Below, one piece after another: positions 17,826 through 26,631 of a stretch of DNA of 64,000 nucleotides. A program made the translations under genes and the position numbers. The DNA is from Bin5 sp022827195. Its GTDB lineage: Bacteria; Chloroflexota; Anaerolineae; Caldilineales; Caldilineaceae. The stretch is from positions 1,674,001 through 1,738,000 of the forward strand of contig OZ242331.1 of the NCBI GenBank assembly GCA_965208275.1, written 5' to 3'. The number at the start of each line of letters is the position of its first letter. The first letter of the stretch is position 1. Below the pieces are notes generated by a model that worked only from the letters and a program-made list of their open reading frames with translations, ran no database searches and was not told the origin of the DNA.

Positions 17826-18059
17826 ATGCGCGCAGAAGCCAAGATTCTAGGCGAATTGCCACGTCAGATGGATTTTCTGAGACGGTTCTGGGTCGAGCAT
17901 ACGACAATATCCAACTGGATAGTTCTTGCTGTCGGTTTTGTCGCAATTCTTGTCTACAGTGCTCGCGATGTGGGATTCGGTGGCGGGCAGTGGGCAGCAC
18001 TCATCGGCGCGACGGTAGGGCTGGCCGGCCTTTGCGCATGGATCATCAGTTGGGAATAG
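17826..18059 (+). CDS. Small hypothetical two-helix membrane protein
   Basis: A 77-residue protein between coaE and dnaJ. It has a short polar start (MRAEAKILGELPRQ) and two predicted membrane helices (ISNWIVLAVGFVAILVY and WAALIGATVGLAGLCAWII) separated by a glycine-rich loop. The ATG at 17826 is preceded by AGGACGG; an ATG at 17868 could also serve. It is eight bases after coaE and seven bases before dnaJ, so it is probably co-transcribed. No family is recognised. Confidence 0.65.
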   Translation: MRAEAKILGELPRQMDFLRRFWVEHTTISNWIVLAVGFVAILVYSARDVGFGGGQWAALIGATVGLAGLCAWIISWE

Positions 18060-18065
18060 CAATTC

Positions 18066-19190
18066 ATGAGCGAGAAGCGTGACTACTACGAGGTTCTCGG
18101 TGTGGACCGAGGCGCGGACGAACGTACGCTCAAGCAGGCCTTCCGTAAACTTGCCCAGCAGTACCACCCCGACGTCAACTCCGATGCCGAAGCCGAGAGC
18201 AAGTTCAAGGAGATCAACGAGGCATACCAGGTTCTAAACGATCCTCAGAAGCGGGCCGTTTATGACCGCTTCGGCCATTCCGGCCTGGGCGGGTCGGGTG
18301 GATTCAGCGACTTCGGCCAGGGCTTTGGCGACCTCGGCAGCATCTTCGAGGAGTTTTTCGGCGGTTTTGGCGGCATGGGTCGGACCAGTCGCCGGGCCCC
18401 GCGGCGCGGCGCGGATCTGCGCGTCGACATTTCTCTAAGTTTCGAAGACGCCGCGTTCGGCACGGAGAAGGAAATTGAAGTGCCTCGCATGGAGGAGTGC
18501 GAGTCCTGCGGTGGCAGCGGCGCGGAGCCGGGGACAACTCCCGAGCGATGTCCCACCTGCGGCGGAAGCGGCGAGGTGCAACGCCGGCAGCAGAGCCCCC
18601 TCTTCGGAACGATCGTGACCGCCGCGGCCTGCCCACGCTGCAATGGAGAGGGCGAGGTTATCGCCACCGTTTGCAACGTGTGTCGAGGACGCAAACGCAC
18701 GCGCGTGACCCGAAAGATAAAGGTAAACGTGCCTGCCGGCGTTGATGAAGGCACGCGCATCAGGCTGGCCGGGGAAGGAGAGGCCGGCTCGCTTGGCGGT
18801 CCGCGCGGCAATCTTTATGTCCTGATCGGCGTGCAGGACCACCCGGTTTTCGCCCGCGACGAGTTTGATCTCCACATGGAGCTGCCTTTGAGCGTCGCGC
18901 AGGCTACGCTTGGCGCATCGGTGGATATTCCAACGCTGGAAGGGGAGTCTTTCGTCCTCGACATCCCGGCAGGCACACAGACCGGCAGGAGATTCCACAA
19001 GGCAGGGCTTGGAATCCCGCGGCTCCAGCGGAGCGGCCGGGGCGACCTGATCGTTACCGTGCGCCTTCTGACGCCAACCGATCTGACCGAAGAGCAGGAG
19101 ATGTTGTTTCGCCAGCTTGCCGAGAGCCTGGGCGAGGAGGTCCACGAACCGAGGCGAGGCTTTTTCGACCGCATTCTGCGCCCCGACTAA
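18066..19190 (+). CDS. dnaJ: Chaperone DnaJ
   Basis: Hsp40 co-chaperone that stimulates DnaK ATPase activity. The J domain (residues 1-70) contains QYHPDVN with the HPD tripeptide. A G/F-rich region follows (SGLGGSGGFSDFGQGFGD). Four zinc-finger repeats come next: CESCGGSG, CPTCGGSG, CPRCNGEG and CNVCRGRK. The C-terminal substrate-binding domains end at residue 374. No dnaK or grpE is in the window, so this may be one of several DnaJ copies. The fourth CxxCxGxG repeat departs slightly (RGRK). Confidence 0.95.
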   Translation: MSEKRDYYEVLGVDRGADERTLKQAFRKLAQQYHPDVNSDAEAESKFKEINEAYQVLNDPQKRAVYDRFGHSGLGGSGGFSDFGQGFGDLGSIFEEFFGGFGGMGRTSRRAPRRGADLRVDISLSFEDAAFGTEKEIEVPRMEECESCGGSGAEPGTTPERCPTCGGSGEVQRRQQSPLFGTIVTAAACPRCNGEGEVIATVCNVCRGRKRTRVTRKIKVNVPAGVDEGTRIRLAGEGEAGSLGGPRGNLYVLIGVQDHPVFARDEFDLHMELPLSVAQATLGASVDIPTLEGESFVLDIPAGTQTGRRFHKAGLGIPRLQRSGRGDLIVTVRLLTPTDLTEEQEMLFRQLAESLGEEVHEPRRGFFDRILRPD

Positions 19191-19222
19191 CCCTGCAATT
19201 CCTCTTACAGATCTTCACACGC

Positions 19223-20131
19223 TCAGTCTAGGGGATCCTTGCCGAGGGCAGGGCCCAGGATCTTCTTCCAGGACTGCAGCAGGATTCCGGCAACAATCAA
19301 GAGCAAACCGAGCAGGGCTGACAGGTGCGTTGGCTCGTCGAGGAACAGGCGGACGAACAGGAGCGAAAGTGCCGGCGTTAGGTAAAGCAGGTTTGAGACT
19401 ACAAAAGTGTCGGCGTGTTGCAGCGCCTTAAACCAGAACAGGTAGCTGATCCCGTTCACGAGCAGGCCGTTATAAAGGATCCATCCCCAAATGTGAAGCG
19501 GGGGCAGAGTTGTGAACCCGACGAAGGCCATCGCGACCCCAGAGCAGAACAGTGCGGCAACGAAGTAGACAAATGCGGCGACCGTCAGGTCATGGCCTAC
19601 CCGTTTTCCCTGTACTGAGAACAGCGCGAAGACGAATGCTCCGCATAAAGCCATCAGATTTCCCGGAAGGCTAGTAACGCTCAACTCCACAAATCGGCCG
19701 CGCGTAACAATCACCACGACCCCGAAAAAGCTGGTCGCAACCGCCAGAATCCTGGCCACGGTGAGGCGTTCGCCCAGAAGCGGTACCGCCAGCACCGAAA
19801 CCATGATCGGCCACGTGTAAGCCAGAATGAACCCCTCGGCCGCCGAAGTTCGAGCAAAGGCGCCGTAGAGAAGAATGTAGTATAGAAAGGCGCCAAGAAA
19901 GCCCAGCCAGCCGAGGCTCAAGATGCCGGGAAGACCGTAGCTCTTGAGAGTGGAGATCTTCCCCTGCCCGACCACGAGGGCCGCCAGCGCCAGGACCGAG
20001 AAGACCGTGCTCCAGAAGAGCATCTGCAAGTTGTCCAGTTCTGCCAGGATCTTTTTCGAGGCGACGGGGATTGAAGCCCAGAGCAGAATGCAAAGGGCGA
20101 GGTTGAAGTAAGAACGCGCAGGCAATGACAT
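19223..20131 (-). CDS. EamA/DMT-family transporter
   Basis: Integral membrane protein of 302 residues with about ten hydrophobic helices in two homologous halves, as in drug/metabolite exporters (RhaT/YdcZ/EamA group). Typical features are ILLWASIPVASKK at the N-terminus, AEGFILAYTWPIMVSVLAVPLLGERLT (quoted in part: LAYTWPIMVSVL, LLGERLT) in the first half, and LTPALSLLFVRLFLDEP in the second. The substrate is unknown. It is convergent with dnaJ and divergent from prmA. Confidence 0.87.
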   Translation of the reverse strand: MSLPARSYFNLALCILLWASIPVASKKILAELDNLQMLFWSTVFSVLALAALVVGQGKISTLKSYGLPGILSLGWLGFLGAFLYYILLYGAFARTSAAEGFILAYTWPIMVSVLAVPLLGERLTVARILAVATSFFGVVVIVTRGRFVELSVTSLPGNLMALCGAFVFALFSVQGKRVGHDLTVAAFVYFVAALFCSGVAMAFVGFTTLPPLHIWGWILYNGLLVNGISYLFWFKALQHADTFVVSNLLYLTPALSLLFVRLFLDEPTHLSALLGLLLIVAGILLQSWKKILGPALGKDPLD

Positions 20132-20237
20132 CGGGTGTAGTATTCAGTTCGAAAGCGAAATCGACTGACGCACGGCGCCGAAGTATATCGCAAGTGCCAT
20201 CGCGCCGAGAAATCCCATGGATTACCACTGAATCGTC

Positions 20238-21230
20238 ATGGATTCCGACGAGCTATTAGAGATCGCGGTCGAAGCTGACGGCGAGGCGGCGGAGGCGGTC
20301 GCCGAACTATTCAATCGCTTCAACGGCGGCGACTGGGTCGAGGACAGCCGGGCCGGCGAAGCATCAGGTGGAGGGGCCGTCATAGAGTCTACCCCTCACG
20401 ACGGTTGCGGCAGGCTGGGATCAGGCCAGTTTCGTCACGTTGTCAAGACCTATCTCAAGCCCGGTGAACGAGGCCGGCGAATACAGTCCAGAATTGAAGA
20501 GGGGCTGTGGCATCTGCGTCTGCTCTATCCCATGCCGGAGCCTTCGCTGCGCCGCGTGCGCGAGGAAGACTGGGCGCATGCCTGGAAGAAGCACTTTAAG
20601 CCACTGCGGATCGGGAGGCGCGTTCTGCTGTCGCCGGCTTGGGAGACGCCTGAAATACGGCCCGGTGAACTGGTGGTCCGTCTGGAACCGGGCATGGCGT
20701 TTGGCACGGGTCTGCACCCGACGACGCGACTCTGCGTGGCTGCGCTCGAAGATAAGGTCCGACCTAACGAGCCCGTACTGGATGTTGGCACGGGAAGCGG
20801 CGTTCTTGCCATCACGGCGGCCCGGCTGGGCGCGCGGCCGGTCTGGGCGACCGATATCGATCCGCTGGCAGTACGCGCGGCGCGCGACAACGCCGCGCGC
20901 AACGCGATTCCCTGTTCCGGCGAGACAATGCGGGTTGAACAGGCAAGCGTACCGCCCGGGCAATCCGGTCGTTTCCCTCTGATCGTGGCCAATATCCTGG
21001 CTGAAGTCCTGGTCGGCCTTCTGGACGGTGAATACGGGAACGTGCCGTTGTGTGAGCCGCTTGCGCCCGGAGGGCACCTGATTCTGTCAGGAATCCTGGA
21101 AGACAGGGTCGGAATCGTACAATCGGCAGCCGCACGGCAAGGCCTGCGCGAGGTCGACCGGCTGAAAGAGGGAGACTGGGTGGCGCTGGTCATGCGCGAC
21201 TGCAGAGGGGAACGGGAAAGTGGGGGTTGA
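20238..21230 (+). CDS. prmA: Ribosomal protein L11 methyltransferase
   Basis: SAM-dependent methyltransferase that modifies lysines and the N-terminus of L11. The N-terminal substrate-recognition domain is followed by the class I Rossmann fold with VLDVGTGSGVLAITAARLGA as motif I. ATDIDPLAVRAARDNAARN comes next, then the catalytic-loop motif IVANILAEVL. KKHFKPLRIGRRVLLSP and MAFGTGLHPTTRL are also PrmA hallmarks. At 330 residues it is slightly long, with a 25-residue insert near residues 38-62. It overlaps rsmE by 11 bp. Confidence 0.93.
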   Translation: MDSDELLEIAVEADGEAAEAVAELFNRFNGGDWVEDSRAGEASGGGAVIESTPHDGCGRLGSGQFRHVVKTYLKPGERGRRIQSRIEEGLWHLRLLYPMPEPSLRRVREEDWAHAWKKHFKPLRIGRRVLLSPAWETPEIRPGELVVRLEPGMAFGTGLHPTTRLCVAALEDKVRPNEPVLDVGTGSGVLAITAARLGARPVWATDIDPLAVRAARDNAARNAIPCSGETMRVEQASVPPGQSGRFPLIVANILAEVLVGLLDGEYGNVPLCEPLAPGGHLILSGILEDRVGIVQSAAARQGLREVDRLKEGDWVALVMRDCRGERESGG

Positions 21231-21966
21231 ACAGGCGCACCACCGCTTTTTCATCGAGGGCGAATCGTTAGAGGTCGAAGGCGACATCGACCTGGCGCCG
21301 CTGGCACACCAGCTTCGCAACGTCCTGCGACTTTCTCCCGGGAACACGATCACTTTGCTCGACGACAGCGGGGCGGCCTTTCACACCCGAATCGAGGTCC
21401 TGGACGGCCAGCGGGCCGCGGGCCTGGTCCTGGCGAGGGCGCCGGTGGAGAGCGAGCCGAAGGTCGAGTTGACGCTCTTCCAGTGCGCGCTGAAGAGAGA
21501 CAGCTTCGAGTGGGTACTTCAAAAGGGGGCGGAACTGGGTGTGCGCCGTTTTGTGCCGGTTATCAGCAGCCGAACCGTCGCACGTCCGCGTGGGATCCTG
21601 TCCAAAAAGCACGATCGATGGCGCGCGATATTGCGGGAAGCGGCCGAGCAGAGCGGGCGCGGCCGGTTGCCCGTTCTGGCCGAGCCGCAAAGCTGGGGTC
21701 AGGCCGTGACACAGGGCAGCGGGCACCTGCTGATGCCTTGGGAGAGTGCAGGAAGCAGCGCCCCCGGAATCGATACCAGGTTTGCTGACGCAAAGTCGGC
21801 ATCCTTACTCGTCGGTCCGGAAGGGGGCATCAGCGACGAAGAGGCCGGCACGGCCATCGAGGCCGGCTGGCAGCCGGTGTCGATGGGACCGCGCCTGCTG
21901 CGCGCTGAAACCGCCGCAATCGCGGCGGTTACAATCATCATGCATCTGTCCGGCGACCTGGGCTGA
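21220..21966 (+). CDS. rsmE: 16S rRNA m3U1498 methyltransferase
   Basis: SPOUT-fold methyltransferase that modifies U1498 of 16S rRNA. The 248-residue protein has an N-terminal PUA-like domain (LRNVLRLSPGNTITLLDDSG). The conserved LQKGAELGVRRFVPVISSRT block follows. The trefoil-knot motifs are LLVGPEGGISDEEAGTA and MGPRLLRAETAAIAAVTII. The start is GTG at 21220, overlapping the prmA stop by 11 bases; GAGGGGAACGGG precedes it. The prmA-rsmE pair is a widespread arrangement. Confidence 0.93.
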   Translation: MGVEQAHHRFFIEGESLEVEGDIDLAPLAHQLRNVLRLSPGNTITLLDDSGAAFHTRIEVLDGQRAAGLVLARAPVESEPKVELTLFQCALKRDSFEWVLQKGAELGVRRFVPVISSRTVARPRGILSKKHDRWRAILREAAEQSGRGRLPVLAEPQSWGQAVTQGSGHLLMPWESAGSSAPGIDTRFADAKSASLLVGPEGGISDEEAGTAIEAGWQPVSMGPRLLRAETAAIAAVTIIMHLSGDLG

Positions 21967-22000
21967 ATTCGCGTCGAGAGGCGGGAGTTAAACGAGAGCC

Positions 22001-23071
22001 GTGTCAACGAAGCAAGTAACGGGACCGATTAAGATACAGACGCCCGCGCGGCTTCACTTTGGCCTTCTCGACCTGAACGGCGGGCTGGGCCGTATCGACG
22101 GAGGTATCGGCCTGGCCTTGGAAGAACCGCGCACAGTAGTTTCAGCCAGTCGAGGCCAAGCAGTCGAGGTTGCCTGCCCGATGGACCGGGACTTCGAAGA
22201 CCGCCTGTGTGCGGCGGCGCGCGCGGTCTGCGAGTCGTATGCATTGCCAGGCGCGTCGGTCAGAGTCCTTGCGCGTGCGAAGCCGCATTCCGGCCTCGGC
22301 AGCGCTTCACAGACCTTAGTGGGCGCGGGGATAGCAATATGTGCGCTCTACGGGCGGAAGGCTCCCGCGTCCGAAATTGCCGCGCTGGTCGGGCGTGGAG
22401 GTACCTCGGGGATCGGCGTCGGCGCGATCGAGACCGGGGGATTCGTTCTCGACGGCGGTCATCGCTTCCGTCGCGGGCGGGGCAGCAAGGTGGGCTACTC
22501 ACCCTCTTCGGCATCCGTTGGCGTGTCGCCGCCTCCGGTCTTGGCGCGTTACAGTTTTCCCGACTGGGACGTGCTGATCGTAATTCCACGCGGGGAGGGC
22601 GCGAGCGGCGAACGGGAACGGGACCTCTTTGAAGAGGCATGCCCCATTGAAGCCCGGGACGTGGAGAAGATGTCGCGCATTTTGCTTGTGCAGATGCTGC
22701 CGGCGCTCGTAGAGGCCGATTTGCCGGCTTTCGGCGCGGCGTTGGAAGCATATCAGAGCTACGGCTTCAAGCGCTTCGAATTCAATACTCAGGGTTCTCT
22801 GATTCCTGAATGTGTCGAGTTCCTGCGAGTGAACGGCGGTGTGGGCGTAGGCATGAGCAGTTGGGGACCGTCGCTCCATGCCTTTGGACGCGACCTGTCG
22901 GGATTGCGCTTGAAGGCGAGAGAATGGCTCTCTGCCAGGGGCGGGGGCGAGGTAGTTCTGACGAGAGCGAACAACGAGGGATACAGGCTGATTCCGGCCG
23001 GCGAGGCGAAGGCGGGCGCTGCTGCCAGCGGAAGTTCCAGGCGGGAAACCGAAATCGCCCGTCCCAAGTAG
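22001..23071 (+). CDS. Beta-ribofuranosylaminobenzene 5'-phosphate synthase-like GHMP-superfamily protein
   Basis: The 356-residue protein matches the RFAP synthase family. Visible blocks are ARLHFGLLDLNGGLGRIDGG, IGLALEEPRTV, the GHMP-type phosphate loop PHSGLGSASQTLVG, and RGGTSGIGVGAIETGGFVLD. Characterised RFAP synthases join 4-aminobenzoate to PRPP with loss of CO2, the first committed step of methanopterin synthesis. Family membership is clear, but the activity here is inference because no other methanopterin gene is visible. It starts with GTG at 22001 and is followed 16 bp later by a TrpF homologue, so the two may act together. Confidence 0.8.
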   Translation: MSTKQVTGPIKIQTPARLHFGLLDLNGGLGRIDGGIGLALEEPRTVVSASRGQAVEVACPMDRDFEDRLCAAARAVCESYALPGASVRVLARAKPHSGLGSASQTLVGAGIAICALYGRKAPASEIAALVGRGGTSGIGVGAIETGGFVLDGGHRFRRGRGSKVGYSPSSASVGVSPPPVLARYSFPDWDVLIVIPRGEGASGERERDLFEEACPIEARDVEKMSRILLVQMLPALVEADLPAFGAALEAYQSYGFKRFEFNTQGSLIPECVEFLRVNGGVGVGMSSWGPSLHAFGRDLSGLRLKAREWLSARGGGEVVLTRANNEGYRLIPAGEAKAGAAASGSSRRETEIARPK

Positions 23072-23087
23072 CGGCGAAATTGACCTG

Positions 23088-23750
23088 ATGACACTGCTCA
23101 AGCTCTGCGGGACCACGAACCGTGAAGACGCGCTTCTCGCCGGACGCGCCGGCGCCGACTTCTGCGGCATCCTGGTGGATGTCGACTGGTCCGAGCGCAG
23201 CCTGACCCTGGAGCAGGCCCGTCAGGTCGCCGAGGCGTCTGGTGTGCGCAATGTCATCCTATTGTGCAATCCGAGCGCCGCTTTCGCCCGCGCTGTAGCC
23301 GGGACTCTTCGGCCCTACGCCCTCCAGCTTCATTGCCAGGAACCGCCCTCACTGGTGGCCGACCTGAAGAAAACGCTGAATTGCGCAATCTGGAAGACGG
23401 TCCACCTGCCCCATTTGGCCGGCCAGGCCGCGCCGCAAGCGTACGAGGCCGCCGGCGCCGACGCGCTCCTGGCGGACTCGGTTGACACCAGTGAAGGCTT
23501 TGCTCGCCTTGGCGGCACCGGTAAAGTCGGAGACTGGGAAGCGGTCGCTGCGCTGATGCAGGAGGTTAGCATTCCCGTTTTCCTGGCAGGCGGGATCGGC
23601 CCGGACAACATCGCGGCAGCGGTAGGCACGGTACAGCCCGACGGTATCGACCTTTGCAGCGGCGTCGAGTCGGCCCGCGGGCGGCGTGATCCGGTGAAAG
23701 TCGAGCGGCTGATGCAGATGTTTCGGAAGGCGGCCGGGACCAAGGGTTAA
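23088..23750 (+). CDS. trpF: Phosphoribosylanthranilate isomerase family protein
   Basis: TIM-barrel isomerase of the TrpF family, 220 residues. Motifs are the N-terminal LLKLCGTTNREDALLA, with the catalytic Cys of KxCG, QLHCQE, VFLAGGIGPDNIAAAV and DLCSGVESARGRRD, which includes the phosphate-binding end. DLLVDS appears as ALLADSVD. TrpF converts N-phosphoribosylanthranilate in tryptophan synthesis, but no other trp gene is nearby; it sits directly after an RFAP synthase homologue. It may therefore work on a related aminobenzoate-ribose phosphate (inference). Confidence 0.82.
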   Translation: MTLLKLCGTTNREDALLAGRAGADFCGILVDVDWSERSLTLEQARQVAEASGVRNVILLCNPSAAFARAVAGTLRPYALQLHCQEPPSLVADLKKTLNCAIWKTVHLPHLAGQAAPQAYEAAGADALLADSVDTSEGFARLGGTGKVGDWEAVAALMQEVSIPVFLAGGIGPDNIAAAVGTVQPDGIDLCSGVESARGRRDPVKVERLMQMFRKAAGTKG

Positions 23751-23817
23751 GTGGGGTGCTTCGGTGGGAAGACCGGGGGACACCGGCGAATCAGCCGCCC
23801 GCAGTCATGCGGCCTGT

Positions 23818-24627
23818 TCAGCGGCTCATCATGAGCCCACTATCCAGCGGAGACCTTCCAAGTCCAGGACTCTCTCTATCGTTCGAGGTCAACACTTTCG
23901 CGATGGCGCCGATGCCGCGACGGCCGGTAATCAGCCCCTGGTGCTGAAGCGTCCAAACCGCCATGTTCGCGCCCACGTGAAATCGACTATTGAAAGACGG
24001 CACAATCATCAGGTCGAGCGGTGTCCACATCGAAGAGAAACTGATGCTCGCCAGACGCTCGGCGTCAGCGTTCAGGTCGCGCAGGAAGGCGCTGTTGGGT
24101 CGCAACTGCAGCGCGGCAGGCAGACGGCTTGCAAAGGCGACCCACGTGCCGCGATGGGGCGTTGCTACCGAAAGAAAGCGGCCGGTCCGCTCCAGGCCTC
24201 CCATGCGCTGCAAGTAGTAGCGCGCCACGATTCCACCCAGGCTGAAACCGACAAAATTCAGCTGCTGGTTGTATGCGAAGTTGCTGCTGATGTAGGTCTT
24301 CAGCTGTTGAGCCAGCACCTCAAGGGGCACGCTGCAATCGCTCGGCGCCAACGTCACAGCGTATGTGCGAACGCCCACCTCGCTCAGATGCCGGGCGAGC
24401 GGCGCGAACACGGTCGCGTCGTCTTTGTAACCGTGAACCAAAACGGTGGGCGGCTGTTCATCCCGACGCGGGTCGCCGGCGGCGTGGAATCTTAGACCGG
24501 TTCCTGCGCCCGAAGGCACAACAGAGCCTTCTCTGACCGATAGTCTTGCCCGCCGGTACTGTTGTCGCAGGCGTTTACGGATGGCTGACATGATCCCTGG
24601 CCCGAACGCGGGCTCCTGGGCGGACAT
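23818..24627 (-). CDS. Alpha/beta hydrolase, lipase-like
   Basis: Serine hydrolase fold of 269 residues. The oxyanion-side motif is VLVHGYKDDATVF, the nucleophile elbow is GFSLGGIVARYYL (Ser in GxSxG) and ATPHRGTWVA follows as in triacylglycerol/lipase-class proteins. A late His-containing segment (FHVGANMAVWTLQHQG) may complete the triad. There is no signal peptide, so it is probably cytoplasmic or peripheral. Starts at 24627 and 24591 (MSAIRKRL) are both possible; neither has a strong ribosome site. The substrate is unknown. Confidence 0.8.
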   Translation of the reverse strand: MSAQEPAFGPGIMSAIRKRLRQQYRRARLSVREGSVVPSGAGTGLRFHAAGDPRRDEQPPTVLVHGYKDDATVFAPLARHLSEVGVRTYAVTLAPSDCSVPLEVLAQQLKTYISSNFAYNQQLNFVGFSLGGIVARYYLQRMGGLERTGRFLSVATPHRGTWVAFASRLPAALQLRPNSAFLRDLNADAERLASISFSSMWTPLDLMIVPSFNSRFHVGANMAVWTLQHQGLITGRRGIGAIAKVLTSNDRESPGLGRSPLDSGLMMSR

Positions 24628-24826
24628 CTAACTGGGGCTACTCTATCACACTTTCGGAAGTCCGCTCAAGCGCATTGCCGGGGCAGCCTTTGCTTCAGAA
24701 ATGTGGACCGATCGGGTAGAATAACCTTGCTCCGACTGGATGGGATCGTACTCCAACAGTGCCCCGCGGCCCGGCCGGCCCGGTCCGCCGTCGGAACCGC
24801 ACCAATCGACAGACTGGAGGTCTGAA

Positions 24827-25291
24827 ATGAGAAGCGAACTAGCCCCGGGGACACCAGCCCCCACTTTCGAAGCCAGGACTGACGGCGGCGAAACTGTCAA
24901 TCTGGCCGACTTTCGCGGCCAAAAGGTGATTCTCTACTTTTATCCAAAGGACGACACGCCCGGCTGCACGACGCAGTCCTGTGGCTTTCGCGATGTTCAC
25001 GTCGAGATCACTGAGAAGAATGCCGTCGTCTTCGGCATCAGCCCCGACGGCGAGGAAAGCCATCAGAAGTTCCGCGCCAAGTTCGACCTGCCGTTCACTT
25101 TGCTTGTCGATGAAGATCACTCGATCGCCGAAGCGTACGGCGTCTGGGGCGAGCGGACCATGTACGGGCGCACATTCATGGGCATCCACCGCAGCCACTT
25201 TGTCATCGACGAGAACGGCGACTTGCTGGAGACGAGCTACAATGTCGCGCCGGCGGACAGCCCCGCTGCGGCTCTGGCGGCGGTCTCCTGA
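24827..25291 (+). CDS. bcp: Peroxiredoxin, Bcp/PrxQ subfamily
   Basis: Thiol peroxidase that reduces hydrogen peroxide and organic peroxides with thioredoxin. The 154-residue protein begins ELAPGTPAPTFEA. It carries YFYPKDDTPGCTTQSCGFRD, where the first Cys is peroxidatic and the second, five residues on, is the resolving Cys of atypical 2-Cys enzymes. GISPDGEESHQKFRAKFDLP and GRTFMGIHRSHFVIDENG are also typical. GGAGG six bases before the ATG at 24827 fixes the start within a longer open frame. Confidence 0.95.
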   Translation: MRSELAPGTPAPTFEARTDGGETVNLADFRGQKVILYFYPKDDTPGCTTQSCGFRDVHVEITEKNAVVFGISPDGEESHQKFRAKFDLPFTLLVDEDHSIAEAYGVWGERTMYGRTFMGIHRSHFVIDENGDLLETSYNVAPADSPAAALAAVS

Positions 25292-25409
25292 CGCGGGAAG
25301 CACTTGTCGCTGATCGCCTCACAGACCGGTTCATTTACAGAGTCGGCCTGACAGATCGTTCAGTCGTGCCGCCAGCCCAAGTGGGTCGTGGGCTTGCTTG
25401 CGGGGGCTG

Positions 25410-25610
25410 CTACCACGGAATGCCGCCAGTGCCGACATATGCTCGCCAAAAGCCAAACAGCAGGTAGGCTCCGACTACGACAACGAGGAGAGTGAGAATC
25501 GTATTCCACTGGCTGCGTATCCGCTTGTACTCCGCCCAGACTGCCTTCGGTTTGAGCAGGAAGATTACGGCGAGCATAACGAGGACAAGCAGCAGGTATC
25601 TGATTTTCAC
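25410..25610 (-). CDS. Small hypothetical membrane protein
   Basis: A 66-residue protein with two hydrophobic helices (YLLLVLVMLAVIFLL and TILTLLVVVVGAYLLFGFW) joined by a basic loop (KPKAVWAEYKRIRSQ). Its start is GTG at 25610, 28 bp from the divergent gene at 25639. No family is recognised. The composition and helix pattern look like a genuine protein, but the ribosome site is weak. Confidence 0.55.
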   Translation of the reverse strand: MKIRYLLLVLVMLAVIFLLKPKAVWAEYKRIRSQWNTILTLLVVVVGAYLLFGFWRAYVGTGGIPW

Positions 25611-25638
25611 GGATGGACCGTTTCGCTAAGATCCCCGT

Positions 25639-26322
25639 ATGGACATCGCGTGGATATTGGAGCAACTGAGTGCGGCCCCTACGCGGGCGGGGCTATGGCT
25701 GGCATCAAGTTTTCTGCTGGCCGGATTTACCTCCGGTCTGGCACGGCTATTCGCCCCGGGCCTGGAGCGAACTCTGCGCGTGGTCCGGTGGGTCTCCCTG
25801 CCGTATTTGGGCCTGGTTGTGGGGGATTTGTCCCCCCGCTCGATGGGCGTTTCCTACCTCGACTGGTCGCTGGGCTTACGCGTTGGTCTAGTCGTGCTGG
25901 CGGGAATGCTGGCCCTGCTCGTTATCGTCCGCATCTGGCTCCATAGCGAGAGAGGCCTTCCTCCTGGCGAGCGAAGTGCGGGTCCGTTTTCGCTCATGAT
26001 GTGGATAGAGAGCAGCGCTCAGGAGTTCCACTGGTGCTTTCTGCGCGGCGCGTCGCTGGACCTGCTAATATCCTTTCCGGCGCCGGACCAGGTAGTCCAG
26101 TACTGGTCAACATGGCTCGGGGCCGCGCTGGCCGTGCCCGGCGTCATCCTTCATTCGAGGGGCAACTCAAATCGCCTGATTTCGGCGGCAATCCTGTTGT
26201 CGACGACCAGCCTTTTTCTGTATACGCGCAACTTCTGGTTGTCGTGGCTGCTTCATGCCGGCATTCGCGCGGTTCTGCAGTGGCGGCAACCGCCGGCACA
26301 GCGGCAACCTCGGCCCAATTGA
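25639..26322 (+). CDS. Polytopic membrane protein, possibly degenerate CPBP-type
   Basis: 227 residues with about six hydrophobic segments. The segment WIESSAQEFHWCFLRG resembles the EExxxR motif of CPBP intramembrane proteases, and WLLHAGIRAVLQW could be the distant equivalent of their later His motif. The paired glutamates are broken up, so catalytic activity is doubtful. The C-terminal tail is Gln/Pro/Arg-rich. Function is unknown; the CPBP link is a weak inference. Confidence 0.65.
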   Translation: MDIAWILEQLSAAPTRAGLWLASSFLLAGFTSGLARLFAPGLERTLRVVRWVSLPYLGLVVGDLSPRSMGVSYLDWSLGLRVGLVVLAGMLALLVIVRIWLHSERGLPPGERSAGPFSLMMWIESSAQEFHWCFLRGASLDLLISFPAPDQVVQYWSTWLGAALAVPGVILHSRGNSNRLISAAILLSTTSLFLYTRNFWLSWLLHAGIRAVLQWRQPPAQRQPRPN

Positions 26323-26340
26323 TGGATCGGGCAGCAGCCT

Positions 26341-26631
26341 CTACAGGAAGAATCCCACCACCAGCATCAGGGCAAACAGAGCGAACGAAACGACGAGCAG
26401 CTGTTTCAGGTCGGAGAAAACACGGCTGTATTCGTTTTTCCAGTCGGCCTGGGCTTTGCTAGTGCCGGCTGGGGCGGGCTGCTGCTGCGGCCCTTCAACA
26501 GCCGGTCTTGGCTCGGATCGGGGCGGCTCGGGCTGGCCTTGCTCCAATTCAACTCTCGGCCGCAGGCCGCTGTAACTGCGCGGGTTGGCTCTGCTGGGGC
26601 TTGATCGGCGGCGTCTGCTACGACGGGCCAT
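26341..26631 (-). CDS. Hypothetical C-terminally anchored membrane protein
   Basis: 96 residues: a very basic N-terminus (MARRSRRRRSSPSRANPRS), a Pro/Gln-rich middle, a short amphipathic region (WKNEYSRVFSDLKQLL) and a single C-terminal helix (VVSFALFALMLVVGFFL). A similar layout is seen in small unnamed Chloroflexota proteins, but I cannot assign a family. It converges with the membrane protein ending at 26322. GAAGGACG lies upstream of the ATG. Confidence 0.6.
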   Translation of the reverse strand: MARRSRRRRSSPSRANPRSYSGLRPRVELEQGQPEPPRSEPRPAVEGPQQQPAPAGTSKAQADWKNEYSRVFSDLKQLLVVSFALFALMLVVGFFL

